Notes under the pieces: model-generated | Database searches by the model: none | What the model saw: only the letters and a program-made list of their open reading frames with translations | Told to the model about the DNA's origin: nothing | Shown here: positions 10,164 to 19,081 of the stretch, piece after piece | How positions within the stretch are numbered: the stretch's first letter is position 1 | Layout of the letters: every line of letters starts with the position of its first letter | Translations under genes and position numbers: made by a program | NCBI GenBank assembly: GCA_943788045.1 | Contig: CALSOT010000005.1 | Span: forward strand, 200,789-264,788 | Length of the DNA stretch: 64,000 nucleotides | Direction: 5' to 3' | Source: an uncultured Polaribacter sp. | GTDB lineage: Bacteria; Bacteroidota; Bacteroidia; Flavobacteriales; Flavobacteriaceae

Positions 10164-10520
10164 TTATTTTTTGATCCAAATATCATCACTTCCAGTTCGT
10201 TTTAAAGTGGTGTCATTTTGAATTAAAAATGAACAGATATTTATTCCACTTGATCTGTTTACATCAATTTGATCATTATTTATTTCATAATTTACAATTT
10301 CAATAATGTCATTACCATCAATGAGAATGGTAGCGGTTGTTTCATCATTAAATTCTATAAATTCGACGCAGTTAATTTCATTATTATTGTTATTTGTATT
10401 ATCACAATCTGAAATTGTATGAGTGAATTCACCACTTATATCAAAAGTGTCAGTATTATCATTATTAGAACAAGAGATAATAAATACAAGTGAGAATAAA
10501 ATTGTTATTTTTTTAATCAT
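10164..10520 (-). CDS. Small Asn/Asp-rich lipoprotein of unknown function
   Basis: 118 residues. The SPII signal MIKKITILFSLVFIISC lipidates Cys17. After a short Asn/Asp-rich linker comes a small beta-rich domain (ISGEFTHTISDCD ... LKRTGSDDIWIKK) with four internal cysteines. I do not recognise the family; its pattern is like small lipocalin-type lipoproteins. It sits where many loci encode a surface glycan-binding protein, directly after susD but separated by a long hairpin. A role as an accessory surface binder is possible but not shown by the sequence. Confidence 0.65.
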   Translation of the reverse strand: MIKKITILFSLVFIISCSNNDNTDTFDISGEFTHTISDCDNTNNNNNEINCVEFIEFNDETTATILIDGNDIIEIVNYEINNDQIDVNRSSGINICSFLIQNDTTLKRTGSDDIWIKK

Positions 10521-10550
10521 AATCTATTATAAATTTTTATTTATAGTTTG

Positions 10551-10600
10551 AATGTTTATCAAAATGTTTCTTTTTTATGAGTAACATTTTGATAAACATT
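10551..10600 (-). terminator. 18-bp perfect hairpin between susD-1 and the lipoprotein gene
   Basis: Left arm 10551-10568 (AATGTTTATCAAAATGTT) and right arm 10583-10600 are exact reverse complements around a 14-base loop. On the transcribed (minus) strand no T-run follows directly, so it is better read as an mRNA-stabilising or attenuating intercistronic hairpin after susD than as a complete intrinsic terminator. It would keep susC/susD message levels above those of the genes downstream. Confidence 0.6.
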
Positions 10601-10626
10601 TTTAGTTATAACTATTCACTAAATTT

Positions 10627-12201
10627 TTAGTAACCTGGATTTTGGTTTTCTATTTTAGGATTATTTCTAATTGCTTCAATTGGTATTGGAAGTAAATCAT
10701 GATGAGCTTCTGGATCTAATACTCCACCAACTTGATTAACATGTACCGCATTCGATTTTATTGTGTAGTAATTTCCTGACCTTACTAAATCAAATCTATC
10801 TAAGCCTTCTAAACAAAGTTCTCTTGCTCTTTCCCAAAAAATATTTTCTCTAAGGCTCTCTTGATCTAAACCAAATAAGTCTGCTGGTTCTGAAGAGGCT
10901 GGAATATCTGCGAAAGGAATTCCCGCTCTCGCTCTCGCTCTCACCTGGTTTATAGCATCAAAAGAAGCTTGGGTAGGTCCATTAATTTCATTTTCAGCTT
11001 CAGCATACGTTAATAAAATATCTGCATATCTCAGAACGGGTGCATTTACTGCACATTGATGTCTAGCTTCTCCTCTAGGTGCTGAAAATCTAAATTTCAT
11101 AGTTCTTAATTTCCACAATTTTGTTTCAATTTGAGGGACACCTTTTTTAGCTTTCTTTTTAGTTCTTACTATATTAAACTTTGCTCTTGGGTCTTCTTCG
11201 TTATAAGCCTCTACCAATTCTTGTGTAAGGGTAACTCTTCCGTAACCATCTCCTTTATCGTGCCATTGACCATAAGATAATTCATCCCAATTGCTTTGTA
11301 AATTTTGCCATCCTCCCCAATGTCCTTGCTCGTTTGCAACATCACTAAACTGAACACTAAATAACCATTCTCTATTGTTCTTATTAGTGCTATGGAAAAT
11401 TTCTCCATAATCTGGCAATAATTGATAAATATTTAAATCCATTACCTTTTTAGCATAGTCTCGAGCTAAGGTGTAGTGAGAAGTTCCTTTGTTCAAAGGG
11501 TGTCCTGCCATGGTTAAATATACCTTTGCTAATAATCCAGAGGCTGCACTAGAGCTTGCTCTACCTGTTGCGTGATTTCCTCCATCGAAATCATCTAGTG
11601 GTAAATAAGTCTCGGCAAATTTGAAATCTTCAATGATAAAATCATATACTTCTTCTGCTGAAGATCTCGGTAATAAAGAATCTTCATAAGAACCATCATA
11701 ATCCTCTACTCTTATGGGAACTCCACCAAAGTATTGTACTAAATTAAAATAGAACAATCCTCTTAAAAAACGAGCCTCAGCAATATATTTGTTTCGGTTT
11801 TCTTCAGACATTTCAATTTCTTTGGCTTTAGTAATTACTAAATTCGCTTTAGAAATACCGAAATAAGAATAAACGTATAAATTCTTAATATCTTTATTAT
11901 CACTAGTAATCTTGTTTCCTCCAAAGGTTCTGGTGTCATATCCTGTATGCGCACTAGCACTTAATATAATAGTTAGTCCATCATAAAGCCCACCAAAAGT
12001 ACTGTTGGTTGTTAATTCATCTTGAGTTCCTTTAGCTAATGAATTATAAACAACTGTTACAGCGCTCGCAATATCATCTTCAGTTTCAAAATAAGTAGCT
12101 GTATCTTTAGTATTAAAATCTGTATCTTCTAGTTTAAAACATGATGTAAAAACGAATAACGTTAATAACATCAATAGACTATTTTTTTTAAAATTTTTCA
12201 T
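10627..12201 (-). CDS. susD: SusD/RagB-family glycan-binding lipoprotein (pair 1)
   Basis: 524 residues, SPII signal with lipidated Cys21 (FVFTSCFKLED). N-terminal SusD-like TPR helices include EARFLRGLFYFNLVQYFGG, a SusD hallmark. The C-terminal RagB region includes PVLRYADILLTYAEAENE, FWERARELCLEGLDRFDLVR and the terminal LLPIPIEAI....ENQNPGY, ending exactly at the usual NPGY. It binds oligosaccharide at the cell surface as the lid of the SusC transporter. It lies 10 bp downstream of susC-1 and is co-transcribed with it. The glycan is inferred to be a sulfated fucan from the neighbouring fucosidases and sulfatases. Confidence 0.95.
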   Translation of the reverse strand: MKNFKKNSLLMLLTLFVFTSCFKLEDTDFNTKDTATYFETEDDIASAVTVVYNSLAKGTQDELTTNSTFGGLYDGLTIILSASAHTGYDTRTFGGNKITSDNKDIKNLYVYSYFGISKANLVITKAKEIEMSEENRNKYIAEARFLRGLFYFNLVQYFGGVPIRVEDYDGSYEDSLLPRSSAEEVYDFIIEDFKFAETYLPLDDFDGGNHATGRASSSAASGLLAKVYLTMAGHPLNKGTSHYTLARDYAKKVMDLNIYQLLPDYGEIFHSTNKNNREWLFSVQFSDVANEQGHWGGWQNLQSNWDELSYGQWHDKGDGYGRVTLTQELVEAYNEEDPRAKFNIVRTKKKAKKGVPQIETKLWKLRTMKFRFSAPRGEARHQCAVNAPVLRYADILLTYAEAENEINGPTQASFDAINQVRARARAGIPFADIPASSEPADLFGLDQESLRENIFWERARELCLEGLDRFDLVRSGNYYTIKSNAVHVNQVGGVLDPEAHHDLLPIPIEAIRNNPKIENQNPGY

Positions 12202-12211
12202 ATTTTATATT

Positions 12212-15200
12212 TTAAAATCCAATGTTTAAAGTTGTGTTCCAATTTCTAGCTCTTGGAAAAGAAGCAAAATCTAAATTTGGTGTTAAGTGTCCAAATCGAC
12301 CTCTAGAAACGCTGTTTTCAGGGTCTGAACCAGTATAATTAGTCCATAAAAAGGCGTTAGTAATATTAAATGACAACGATAAGTTATTAATAAAACTTTT
12401 CTTTAACACTTCTTGAGGGAAATTATATTTAAAACTTACATTTTGTAATCTTAAGAACGACCCATCTTCGATGTGATAAGAAGAGAACTTTTCTGGACGA
12501 TCTCTTAATCCATGTACATAATTATAACCCGGATTATTTCTTTCAGGATTTTCAGGAGTCCAGGCATTGTATAATGCTGTATTCATCTGATTGTTTGAAC
12601 CCGGAGTTACATAAGAAAACGCATATCTATCACCATTGATTACATCAAATCCATATTTAAATGTAAAGAATAATCCCAGTTCAAAATCTCCTATTTCAAA
12701 ATTATTCCACATTCCTCCATGAAATTTAGCCTGCGTTCTTCCAATTACCGCGTTTCCATCTTTGTCTGTGATAGATCCATCACCATCTTGATCTATGTAT
12801 TTCATATCTCCTGGTTGAATTCCATCTCTATAATCTTGACTTAAAGAAATATCGTTATCTATTTCATTTTGTGAGTTATATACTCCATCAGATTCATAAC
12901 CAATCCAAGTACCAATATTTTCTCCTACAATTAATGCACCTGATTGACCTCTAATACCTCTACTTTGAAAAGTTTTTAACTGAGGTCCTCCTAAAGATAG
13001 AATCTTACTTCTGTCTGCTGCAATGGTCAAATTTGTTGTCCAATTAAATCTGTCTGATTTTATATTATGAGTTTCTAAAGCCAATTCAACCCCCCAGTTA
13101 TCTAAATCTCCTGCATTGGTTCTAATAATATCATATCCAATATTTAATCCTACTGCTCTATCTAATATCATATCTACAGTTTGTTTTAAATACATATCAT
13201 ATGTTATTTTAACACGGCTATCAAACATAGATAAATCCATTCCAAAATCATACTGTCTTGCAGATTGCCAAGTTAAATCTCTGTCTACTAGTAACCTGTT
13301 ACCATAACCAGCATAAGAAACACCTCCAAAATTATAAGCAAATTGTGTATAAGATTCTCTGGAGTCTTGAGGTCTTACCCCACTGTTTCCTCCAAGTCCG
13401 TAGGATAATCTAAATTTTAAATTATCTACAAAGTTGACATTTTGCATAAACTTTTCTTTGGAAGCTGTCCAGGCAAAGGCTGCCGAAGGAAAATTACGAT
13501 AAGGAGATTTGCTTAATGCAAATCTAGAATCACCGTCACGTCTAATCGAACCTGTGAATGAATATTTATTGTTAAATACGTAATTGATACGTCCTAAGTA
13601 TCCTATTTGATTAATTTCTTGATTTCGAATTCTACTCTTATCATAAGAAGCGGCTAAATCATAGTCGATAGAACCATCAGCAACGTCATCAGCAAAACCT
13701 CTAGCAGATTGAGCAAAGTTATTTTGACTTCTAGAGTTTTGTGTATAACCCACTAAAGCATTAATTCGGTGCTTTCCAAATTTCTTTTTATAATTAAGGG
13801 TATTTACATTGTTAAAGCTAAAAGACTTTCCATCTACTCTTCTTGCAAAACCATTATAATTCGGTCTATTTCCAGTTCCAAATGTTGGTGGATAATATTC
13901 ACGTTGTTCATTAATACCATAATTTAGTCCAAAGGAAACGTTTCCAACTAAGGCTTCGGAAAATTTATACGCTAGTTTAGTAGATGCTCTAAAGCCCATC
14001 TTTTTACGATTTCTAATCTCATTTTCTAACTGAAACACAGGATCATTATAGGTAATCTCTTCTTCATTATCATCATTAACAGTTGTAGTCACATCTCCTG
14101 GTATCATAAAAGGAGGTGTTGTTAATGCTCTAGTAAATACTCCAGCTTGATTAGCAGCCCCAGAATTTCCACCACCACCACCAGAGCCATATTGCTTTGA
14201 GTAACTTGGAGATAAAACAGTTTGTGCCGTTAATCTTTTACCTATCTTATTTTTTAACTTAACATTTAATACAAACCTATCAAAACCAGCACCAACCACT
14301 ACAGACTCATTTTTCATGTAAGATCCTGTAAAACTGAACAAGTTTTCTGGAGTTCCTCCAGATACCGTTAAAACATGATTATCTACTTTTCCAACGCTAA
14401 GTATTTCTCTCATCCAATCGGTGCTTGATAAAGCTGCAAATTCATCTCTTGTTATGAATTCTTTTACCTCAGGATCAGCAGGAAAAGGATTTTCAATTAG
14501 ATAACTATCTTTACTAGCAATAGGTGTCCATGTTTGAACATCACCTGCAGACTTATCCCAATTATCTAGGTTGTAATATTCGCTGTTAATTAAAAAATCG
14601 GCATATTCACCATTATCAAATACATCTACAATTCTATTTTCTGGTGTTTTACTTAAACTAGTAGACATTCTATAGTTTACTTTTACTTCTCCAGCTTTTC
14701 CTTGTTTGGTAGTAATAATTACAACTCCATTGGCACCTCTTGCACCATATATAGCTGTTGCAGAAGCATCTTTTAAGACCTCTAAAGATTCAATCATCGA
14801 AGGGTCTAAAAAATCTAAAGGATTTCCGCTGGAAGCTCCGTCATAAGGATTTCCTTCATCAGAATTATCATCAAATACTTCTATTGGAAAGCCATCCACT
14901 ACATATAATGGCTGTGTAGAACCAGTAATAGCAGCAGCTCCTCTAATATTTACTTTAAAAGCACCTCCCGGTGTTCCGTCTTCATGTGTAATTTGTACAC
15001 CAGAAATTTTTCCTTGTAAAGCATCTCCAAGGTTATTGTTAACGGTACGTTCTAGTTCTTTACTTTTAATAGATGTAATAGCTCCAGTTACGTCTTTTCG
15101 ATTTTGTGTACCATAACCTACTACAACAATATCATCTAATACGTTTAGCTCTTGTTTTAGAGTTACATTTATTATAGGGTTACTTCCAACAACAACTTCT

Positions 15201-15466
15201 ACGGTTTTGTAACCTAAATATCTAAATGTTAGTGTTGTAGATTCTTTTGGCATTCTAATCTTGTAGTTTCCATCAAAATCGGTACTTGTACCTTTTTTTG
15301 AGCCTTTTGCTTGAATGGATACACTTGGCAATAATTCTCCTGCTTCAGATTTTACTTGTCCACGTATTATTAAGTTTTGTGCAGATGCTATTTGAGAAAA
15401 CCCAAAAAAGACAAAAGCTATCAAAAGGATACTTTTTCTTTTAATATTTAACTGCTTTTTAATCAT
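12212..15466 (-). CDS. susC: SusC/RagA-family TonB-dependent transporter (pair 1)
   Basis: 1084 residues. Signal peptide to about residue 29 (FFGFSQIASAQ), CarboxypepD_reg-like domain (about 32-105), then the SusC plug (VVVGYGTQNRKDVTGAI) with LEVLKDASATAIYGARGANG, the RagA signature. A long barrel ends in aromatic-terminated Phe (NTTLNIGF). There is no N-terminal STN signalling domain, so sigma/anti-sigma control via this protein is unlikely. It transports oligosaccharides across the outer membrane using TonB energy. First gene of the unit susC-susD-lipoprotein, possibly followed by the sulfatases at 8492 and 6949. Confidence 0.96.
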   Translation of the reverse strand: MIKKQLNIKRKSILLIAFVFFGFSQIASAQNLIIRGQVKSEAGELLPSVSIQAKGSKKGTSTDFDGNYKIRMPKESTTLTFRYLGYKTVEVVVGSNPIINVTLKQELNVLDDIVVVGYGTQNRKDVTGAITSIKSKELERTVNNNLGDALQGKISGVQITHEDGTPGGAFKVNIRGAAAITGSTQPLYVVDGFPIEVFDDNSDEGNPYDGASSGNPLDFLDPSMIESLEVLKDASATAIYGARGANGVVIITTKQGKAGEVKVNYRMSTSLSKTPENRIVDVFDNGEYADFLINSEYYNLDNWDKSAGDVQTWTPIASKDSYLIENPFPADPEVKEFITRDEFAALSSTDWMREILSVGKVDNHVLTVSGGTPENLFSFTGSYMKNESVVVGAGFDRFVLNVKLKNKIGKRLTAQTVLSPSYSKQYGSGGGGGNSGAANQAGVFTRALTTPPFMIPGDVTTTVNDDNEEEITYNDPVFQLENEIRNRKKMGFRASTKLAYKFSEALVGNVSFGLNYGINEQREYYPPTFGTGNRPNYNGFARRVDGKSFSFNNVNTLNYKKKFGKHRINALVGYTQNSRSQNNFAQSARGFADDVADGSIDYDLAASYDKSRIRNQEINQIGYLGRINYVFNNKYSFTGSIRRDGDSRFALSKSPYRNFPSAAFAWTASKEKFMQNVNFVDNLKFRLSYGLGGNSGVRPQDSRESYTQFAYNFGGVSYAGYGNRLLVDRDLTWQSARQYDFGMDLSMFDSRVKITYDMYLKQTVDMILDRAVGLNIGYDIIRTNAGDLDNWGVELALETHNIKSDRFNWTTNLTIAADRSKILSLGGPQLKTFQSRGIRGQSGALIVGENIGTWIGYESDGVYNSQNEIDNDISLSQDYRDGIQPGDMKYIDQDGDGSITDKDGNAVIGRTQAKFHGGMWNNFEIGDFELGLFFTFKYGFDVINGDRYAFSYVTPGSNNQMNTALYNAWTPENPERNNPGYNYVHGLRDRPEKFSSYHIEDGSFLRLQNVSFKYNFPQEVLKKSFINNLSLSFNITNAFLWTNYTGSDPENSVSRGRFGHLTPNLDFASFPRARNWNTTLNIGF

Positions 15467-15910
15467 AAAAAATAATTTTTTAGTATAACTTTAGTTATAG
15501 TTTCGTTTGATGTCATAAAATTACCTTAAAATTTATGTTCTTAAGAGTTCAAATATTACATAATTTAACTCTTATCTTGCAGATATCTTAATATTAACTT
15601 AACACGCTGTAACATTATGAAACCATTATAAATTGGTGTGTTAAATTTATGAGTAATCACATGTAATCATTTAATGAAGATACTTGTGTTATATGAGCTA
15701 ACCATTATAATATGCTTAAATTAAATCTGGATAAATAAACTTAATTATTAATGTTTCTATTTGTAATAGCTATTGCAAATAAAAAATGAATTTAATAGTA
15801 TTATCTCTATTTGTAACTCTTTTGTTACTATGACTTATTTCTATAAGTCAAAACTTTTTTAATGAATCTATTTTAAATGAGGTTTTGTGAAATAGTTTTT
15901 GACCAAACGC
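15467..15910. other. Leader/intergenic region upstream of susC-1
   Basis: About 440 non-coding bases. Seen: a near-perfect 20-bp palindrome TTTGTAATAGCTATTGCAAA (15760-15779, one mismatch) that could be an operator, a TGACTTAT/ATAAGTCA hairpin (15831-15850), and on the minus strand AATATTTG (15557-15550), one base off the TAnnTTTG -7 consensus and about 85 bp before the susC ATG. The region has no good open frame and no recognisable gene remnant. It is the only plausible promoter region for susC-1. Confidence 0.4.
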
Positions 15911-15952
15911 AGAAGAGGTTGTCTAAAACTCGCATTCTAAACAACCTCTTCT
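15911..15952 (-). terminator. Hairpin terminator after the sulfatase-sulfatase-GH29 unit
   Basis: Perfect 12-bp arms AGAAGAGGTTGT (15911-15922) and ACAACCTCTTCT (15941-15952) around an 18-base loop, starting 20 bp beyond the stop of the GH29 gene at 15973. The T-rich flank is weak on the minus strand (GCGTTTGG follows), so termination efficiency is uncertain; the position at a unit end supports the call. Confidence 0.55.
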
Positions 15953-15972
15953 TATTTTAACCTGACTTTAAT

Positions 15973-17535
15973 TTATTGAATTACTATCTTGTAAACAGTA
16001 GCGTATTTAAAATTGTTTAATTCAGAATCTTTTATGCTTAGCCCATCTTTGGTTAATGACCAATTGACTTTTTTTGTTGAACCTAAAATAGAAATGTCTT
16101 TTATTTTACCATCAATGTTTTTAAATGATTTTAAAAGAATAGAATTATTATTCTGAAAAGTGGTCATGTAAATAGATTTACCTTTTGATGTATAGCGATA
16201 TTCTAATTCGTGAATTCGCATGCTGTGTTTATTGTAAATAACGTCGTCCTCTTCAATTATATCACCATAGAATTCGCCGTAAACATTCCAAGGAGTTGTT
16301 TCGTATATAGCTTCGCCATTTACTTTTAACCAAGATCCCATTGCTAATAAACGTTTTTGCATACCTTCAGGAATCGTTCCATCTGCTTTTGGACCAATAT
16401 TTAGCAATAAATTACCATTTTTACTGACTACATCAACTAACAAACGCACTAATTCAGCAGGTTTTTTATACAAGTCATTTATTTCTTCATTCTCCATGTA
16501 TGCATAAGATACTCCGAGTGTAGCGGGGTTTTGGTATGGTGCACCAATACTTTCCATTTGCAAATTATCCTTTTCACGACATCCAACGCCCTCAGGGAAA
16601 TTTAGGTGTTTTCCTTTATTGTTAAAATAAACTTCCTTTCCCCATTTTTGCGCTGTATTTAGGTAATCGGCGATCATACCTTTAAAAGCATTTTTAAATT
16701 TAGTTACTTGTGGATTTAAAGAGTCTTTATAAAATATTGGAGCGTCATCAAGCCACATAAAATCTGGTTGATATTTAGTTTCCATCTCCTTCCAACGTGC
16801 AACATAATCGGCAATAAAAGCGTCGCTATACTCAAACGGGCCATAGAGGTTTGCCGATTCTGGCATACGCTTTATTTCTTCTGCAACAAGATCAAATGGT
16901 TTGTCATAAACTTTAAAATCTAACGTAAAACGGTTTGGGTGACGCTCACGATGATAAGATAAACCATACTTTAATCCTTTTTCTCTCACTGATTTTCCAA
17001 GATCTCCAACGAGGTCACGCATAGGTCCTTTCTTAGTTGCATTCCATTCAGTAAGGTCTGAATCCCAGTTAGCAAAACCATCATGATGTTCTGCCGTTGG
17101 AATAACATAAGTTGCTCCGGCATCTTTAAATAATTGTGCCCAGGCATCAGGGTTCCAGTTTTTTGCTGTAAACATAGGAACCATATCTTTATAACCAAAA
17201 TCAGGCATGGTGGCACCAAATTTTTTCTTCATAAAATTGGCATATGCTTCCGGCTTTTTATACATGTGGTTTGTGATTGCTTCGGCATATCCTTTGTTTT
17301 TATCTTTATACCCAGCAACACTGTATGGCCCCCAATGAATAAAAATACCAAACTTTCCTGTTGACCACCATTTAGCAGGTTTCGCTTTTTTTAATGATTC
17401 CCAAGTGGGTTCGAATTTTGTTGTGTATTCAATTTGTTCCTCCTTTGTTGCTTCAGTTTTTGTCTCAACTTTTTTATTGCACGAAAAAAATGTGCTAAAA
17501 GCGAATACAGTAATTACTATTTTAAAAATTTTCAT
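15973..17535 (-). CDS. GH29 alpha-L-fucosidase, lipoprotein
   Basis: 520 residues from the ATG at 17535. That start begins an SPII signal (STFFSC, lipidated Cys19) and sits 1 bp after the stop of the upstream sulfatase; the frame continues to 17580 without a better start. GH29 features: FGIFIHWGPYSV (62-73), EHHDGFANWDS (149-159), and FMWLDD with the probable nucleophile Asp263. The end of the catalytic barrel is marked by NGNLLLNIGPKADGTIPE, and a small C-terminal beta domain follows. It releases alpha-L-fucose with retention of configuration. Last gene of a sulfatase-sulfatase-GH29 operon, which suggests that desulfation precedes or accompanies fucose release. Confidence 0.93.
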   Translation of the reverse strand: MKIFKIVITVFAFSTFFSCNKKVETKTEATKEEQIEYTTKFEPTWESLKKAKPAKWWSTGKFGIFIHWGPYSVAGYKDKNKGYAEAITNHMYKKPEAYANFMKKKFGATMPDFGYKDMVPMFTAKNWNPDAWAQLFKDAGATYVIPTAEHHDGFANWDSDLTEWNATKKGPMRDLVGDLGKSVREKGLKYGLSYHRERHPNRFTLDFKVYDKPFDLVAEEIKRMPESANLYGPFEYSDAFIADYVARWKEMETKYQPDFMWLDDAPIFYKDSLNPQVTKFKNAFKGMIADYLNTAQKWGKEVYFNNKGKHLNFPEGVGCREKDNLQMESIGAPYQNPATLGVSYAYMENEEINDLYKKPAELVRLLVDVVSKNGNLLLNIGPKADGTIPEGMQKRLLAMGSWLKVNGEAIYETTPWNVYGEFYGDIIEEDDVIYNKHSMRIHELEYRYTSKGKSIYMTTFQNNNSILLKSFKNIDGKIKDISILGSTKKVNWSLTKDGLSIKDSELNNFKYATVYKIVIQ

Positions 17536-17536
17536 A

Positions 17537-19081
17537 TTAGTTGATAAAGAGTTTAATTTTTTCTTCTTTCTTCTTGTCATATTTTACATATTCTTGACTT
17601 GTACCTTTTGTACTTCTTCCTGTTAAGAGAATTTCTTTCATTTTGGAAGTTAATTCTTTTACGACCTTTGGATGGTCTTTTGCAACATTTACAAATTCTG
17701 TTTGGTCTTTAGACATGTCAAATAATTGCAGTTTTCCTGGGTTGATTACAGGTTTGTCTTTGGGGTCTTTTCTTCTGGAACCCGCTCCTTCGTGAAAAAT
17801 TATTTTCCATTTTCCTTCTCTGAGTGAAAAATATCCTGAATCTGAATGGTGCACTATAGCGCCTCTATCAGGTGTTTCTTTTGATAATAGAGTCGGTAAA
17901 AAACTTACACTATCTTCTCCTTCATTATTTTTTAACGTATCTCCTTGTATGTCTGCAACTGTCGCTAATAAATCTGTAGTACATGTCAAATAATTTGTTT
18001 CAGTTGATTTTTTTATTTTATTTGGCCATTTTACGATAAAAGGAACTCGATGGCCGCCTTCATATAGTGTTCCTTTGAGACCTCTATAAATATAACTTGA
18101 AAAATGACCTTGCTTTTCCATAGGTTCTAATTTTGCTTGTGGAGAAACACCATTGTCTGCAGTAAAAATGATGATTGTATTTTCTGTTTCTCCGATTTCC
18201 TCTACAGCAGCAATAATTTGACCTACCGTATCATCTACATCCATACAAAAATCACCATGAGGAGATAAATTACTTTTTCCTTTAAATTGATTACTTGGAA
18301 CGATGGGAGAGTGAGGTGCGTTTAAAGGGAAGTAAACAAAAAATGGTTTATTTGGATTCTTGTTCTTTTGAATTTTCATCCAGTCAATAGCTTTATTTGT
18401 AAATGTCTGCATGACTTCATTACGTCTAAAGTTCATGTCTACCCAACCAGCTTTACCGCCACTTCCTAATATATTTTTAACTGCTTTTGTTGTTTTTATT
18501 AATTTTAAGTTATTTCCTAAAATTTTTGTATTTTCTATATATGCATGCGGATCCATGTTTAAGGATGCAGAAATACCATAATAATAATCGAAACCAAGTG
18601 TGTTTGGTCCGTTTTTAATAGGAGCTGTTATATCTAAGTTAGTACCTATTTTATCAACTTTACCTTTTTTATTATAGGTCCAATCCATTCCTAAGTGCCA
18701 TTTTCCAATGATTGCTGTTGCATACCCTTTAGATTTTAAATACGATGCAACGGTAGTTCTTTTGGTATTTATAAGATGTGGAGTTAGTCCATGTGTTACA
18801 CCATTTTTCAACTCGGTCCTCCAAGAATAACGCCCTGTTATAATTCCGTATCTTGTAGGAGTACATACACTAGAGCTTGTGTGTGCATCTGTAAATTTCA
18901 TACCTTTATTAGCCATTTCATCTATGTAAGGAGTGGGAAATTTACAATTTTCATTATAGGCCTTTACATCTCCTGTACCCATATCATCGGCAAGAATATA
19001 TATGATGTTTGGTGACTTTTTCAACTGAGAAAATCCTATTGAAACAAAAAAAAGTAGTACTATTGATAATATTTTATTCAT
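17537..19081 (-). CDS. Family S1 sulfatase, exported (tandem copy B)
   Basis: 514 residues, SPI signal (MNKILSIVLLFFVSIGFSQ). Metal-binding DD at 32-33, formylglycine motif CTPTR with Cys73, GKWHLGMDW, TADNGV, and YEGGHRVPF that shapes the active site. It is the tandem paralogue of the gene at 19081: the same residue numbering for DD and Cys and near-identical blocks (SSSVCTPTRYGI, YRGLKGTLYEGGHR, GAGSRRKDPKD). Its ATG overlaps the stop of copy A (TAATG), so the two are coupled. Predicted to act in the periplasm on a sulfated fucose- or galactose-containing oligosaccharide. Confidence 0.92.
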   Translation of the reverse strand: MNKILSIVLLFFVSIGFSQLKKSPNIIYILADDMGTGDVKAYNENCKFPTPYIDEMANKGMKFTDAHTSSSVCTPTRYGIITGRYSWRTELKNGVTHGLTPHLINTKRTTVASYLKSKGYATAIIGKWHLGMDWTYNKKGKVDKIGTNLDITAPIKNGPNTLGFDYYYGISASLNMDPHAYIENTKILGNNLKLIKTTKAVKNILGSGGKAGWVDMNFRRNEVMQTFTNKAIDWMKIQKNKNPNKPFFVYFPLNAPHSPIVPSNQFKGKSNLSPHGDFCMDVDDTVGQIIAAVEEIGETENTIIIFTADNGVSPQAKLEPMEKQGHFSSYIYRGLKGTLYEGGHRVPFIVKWPNKIKKSTETNYLTCTTDLLATVADIQGDTLKNNEGEDSVSFLPTLLSKETPDRGAIVHHSDSGYFSLREGKWKIIFHEGAGSRRKDPKDKPVINPGKLQLFDMSKDQTEFVNVAKDHPKVVKELTSKMKEILLTGRSTKGTSQEYVKYDKKKEEKIKLFIN

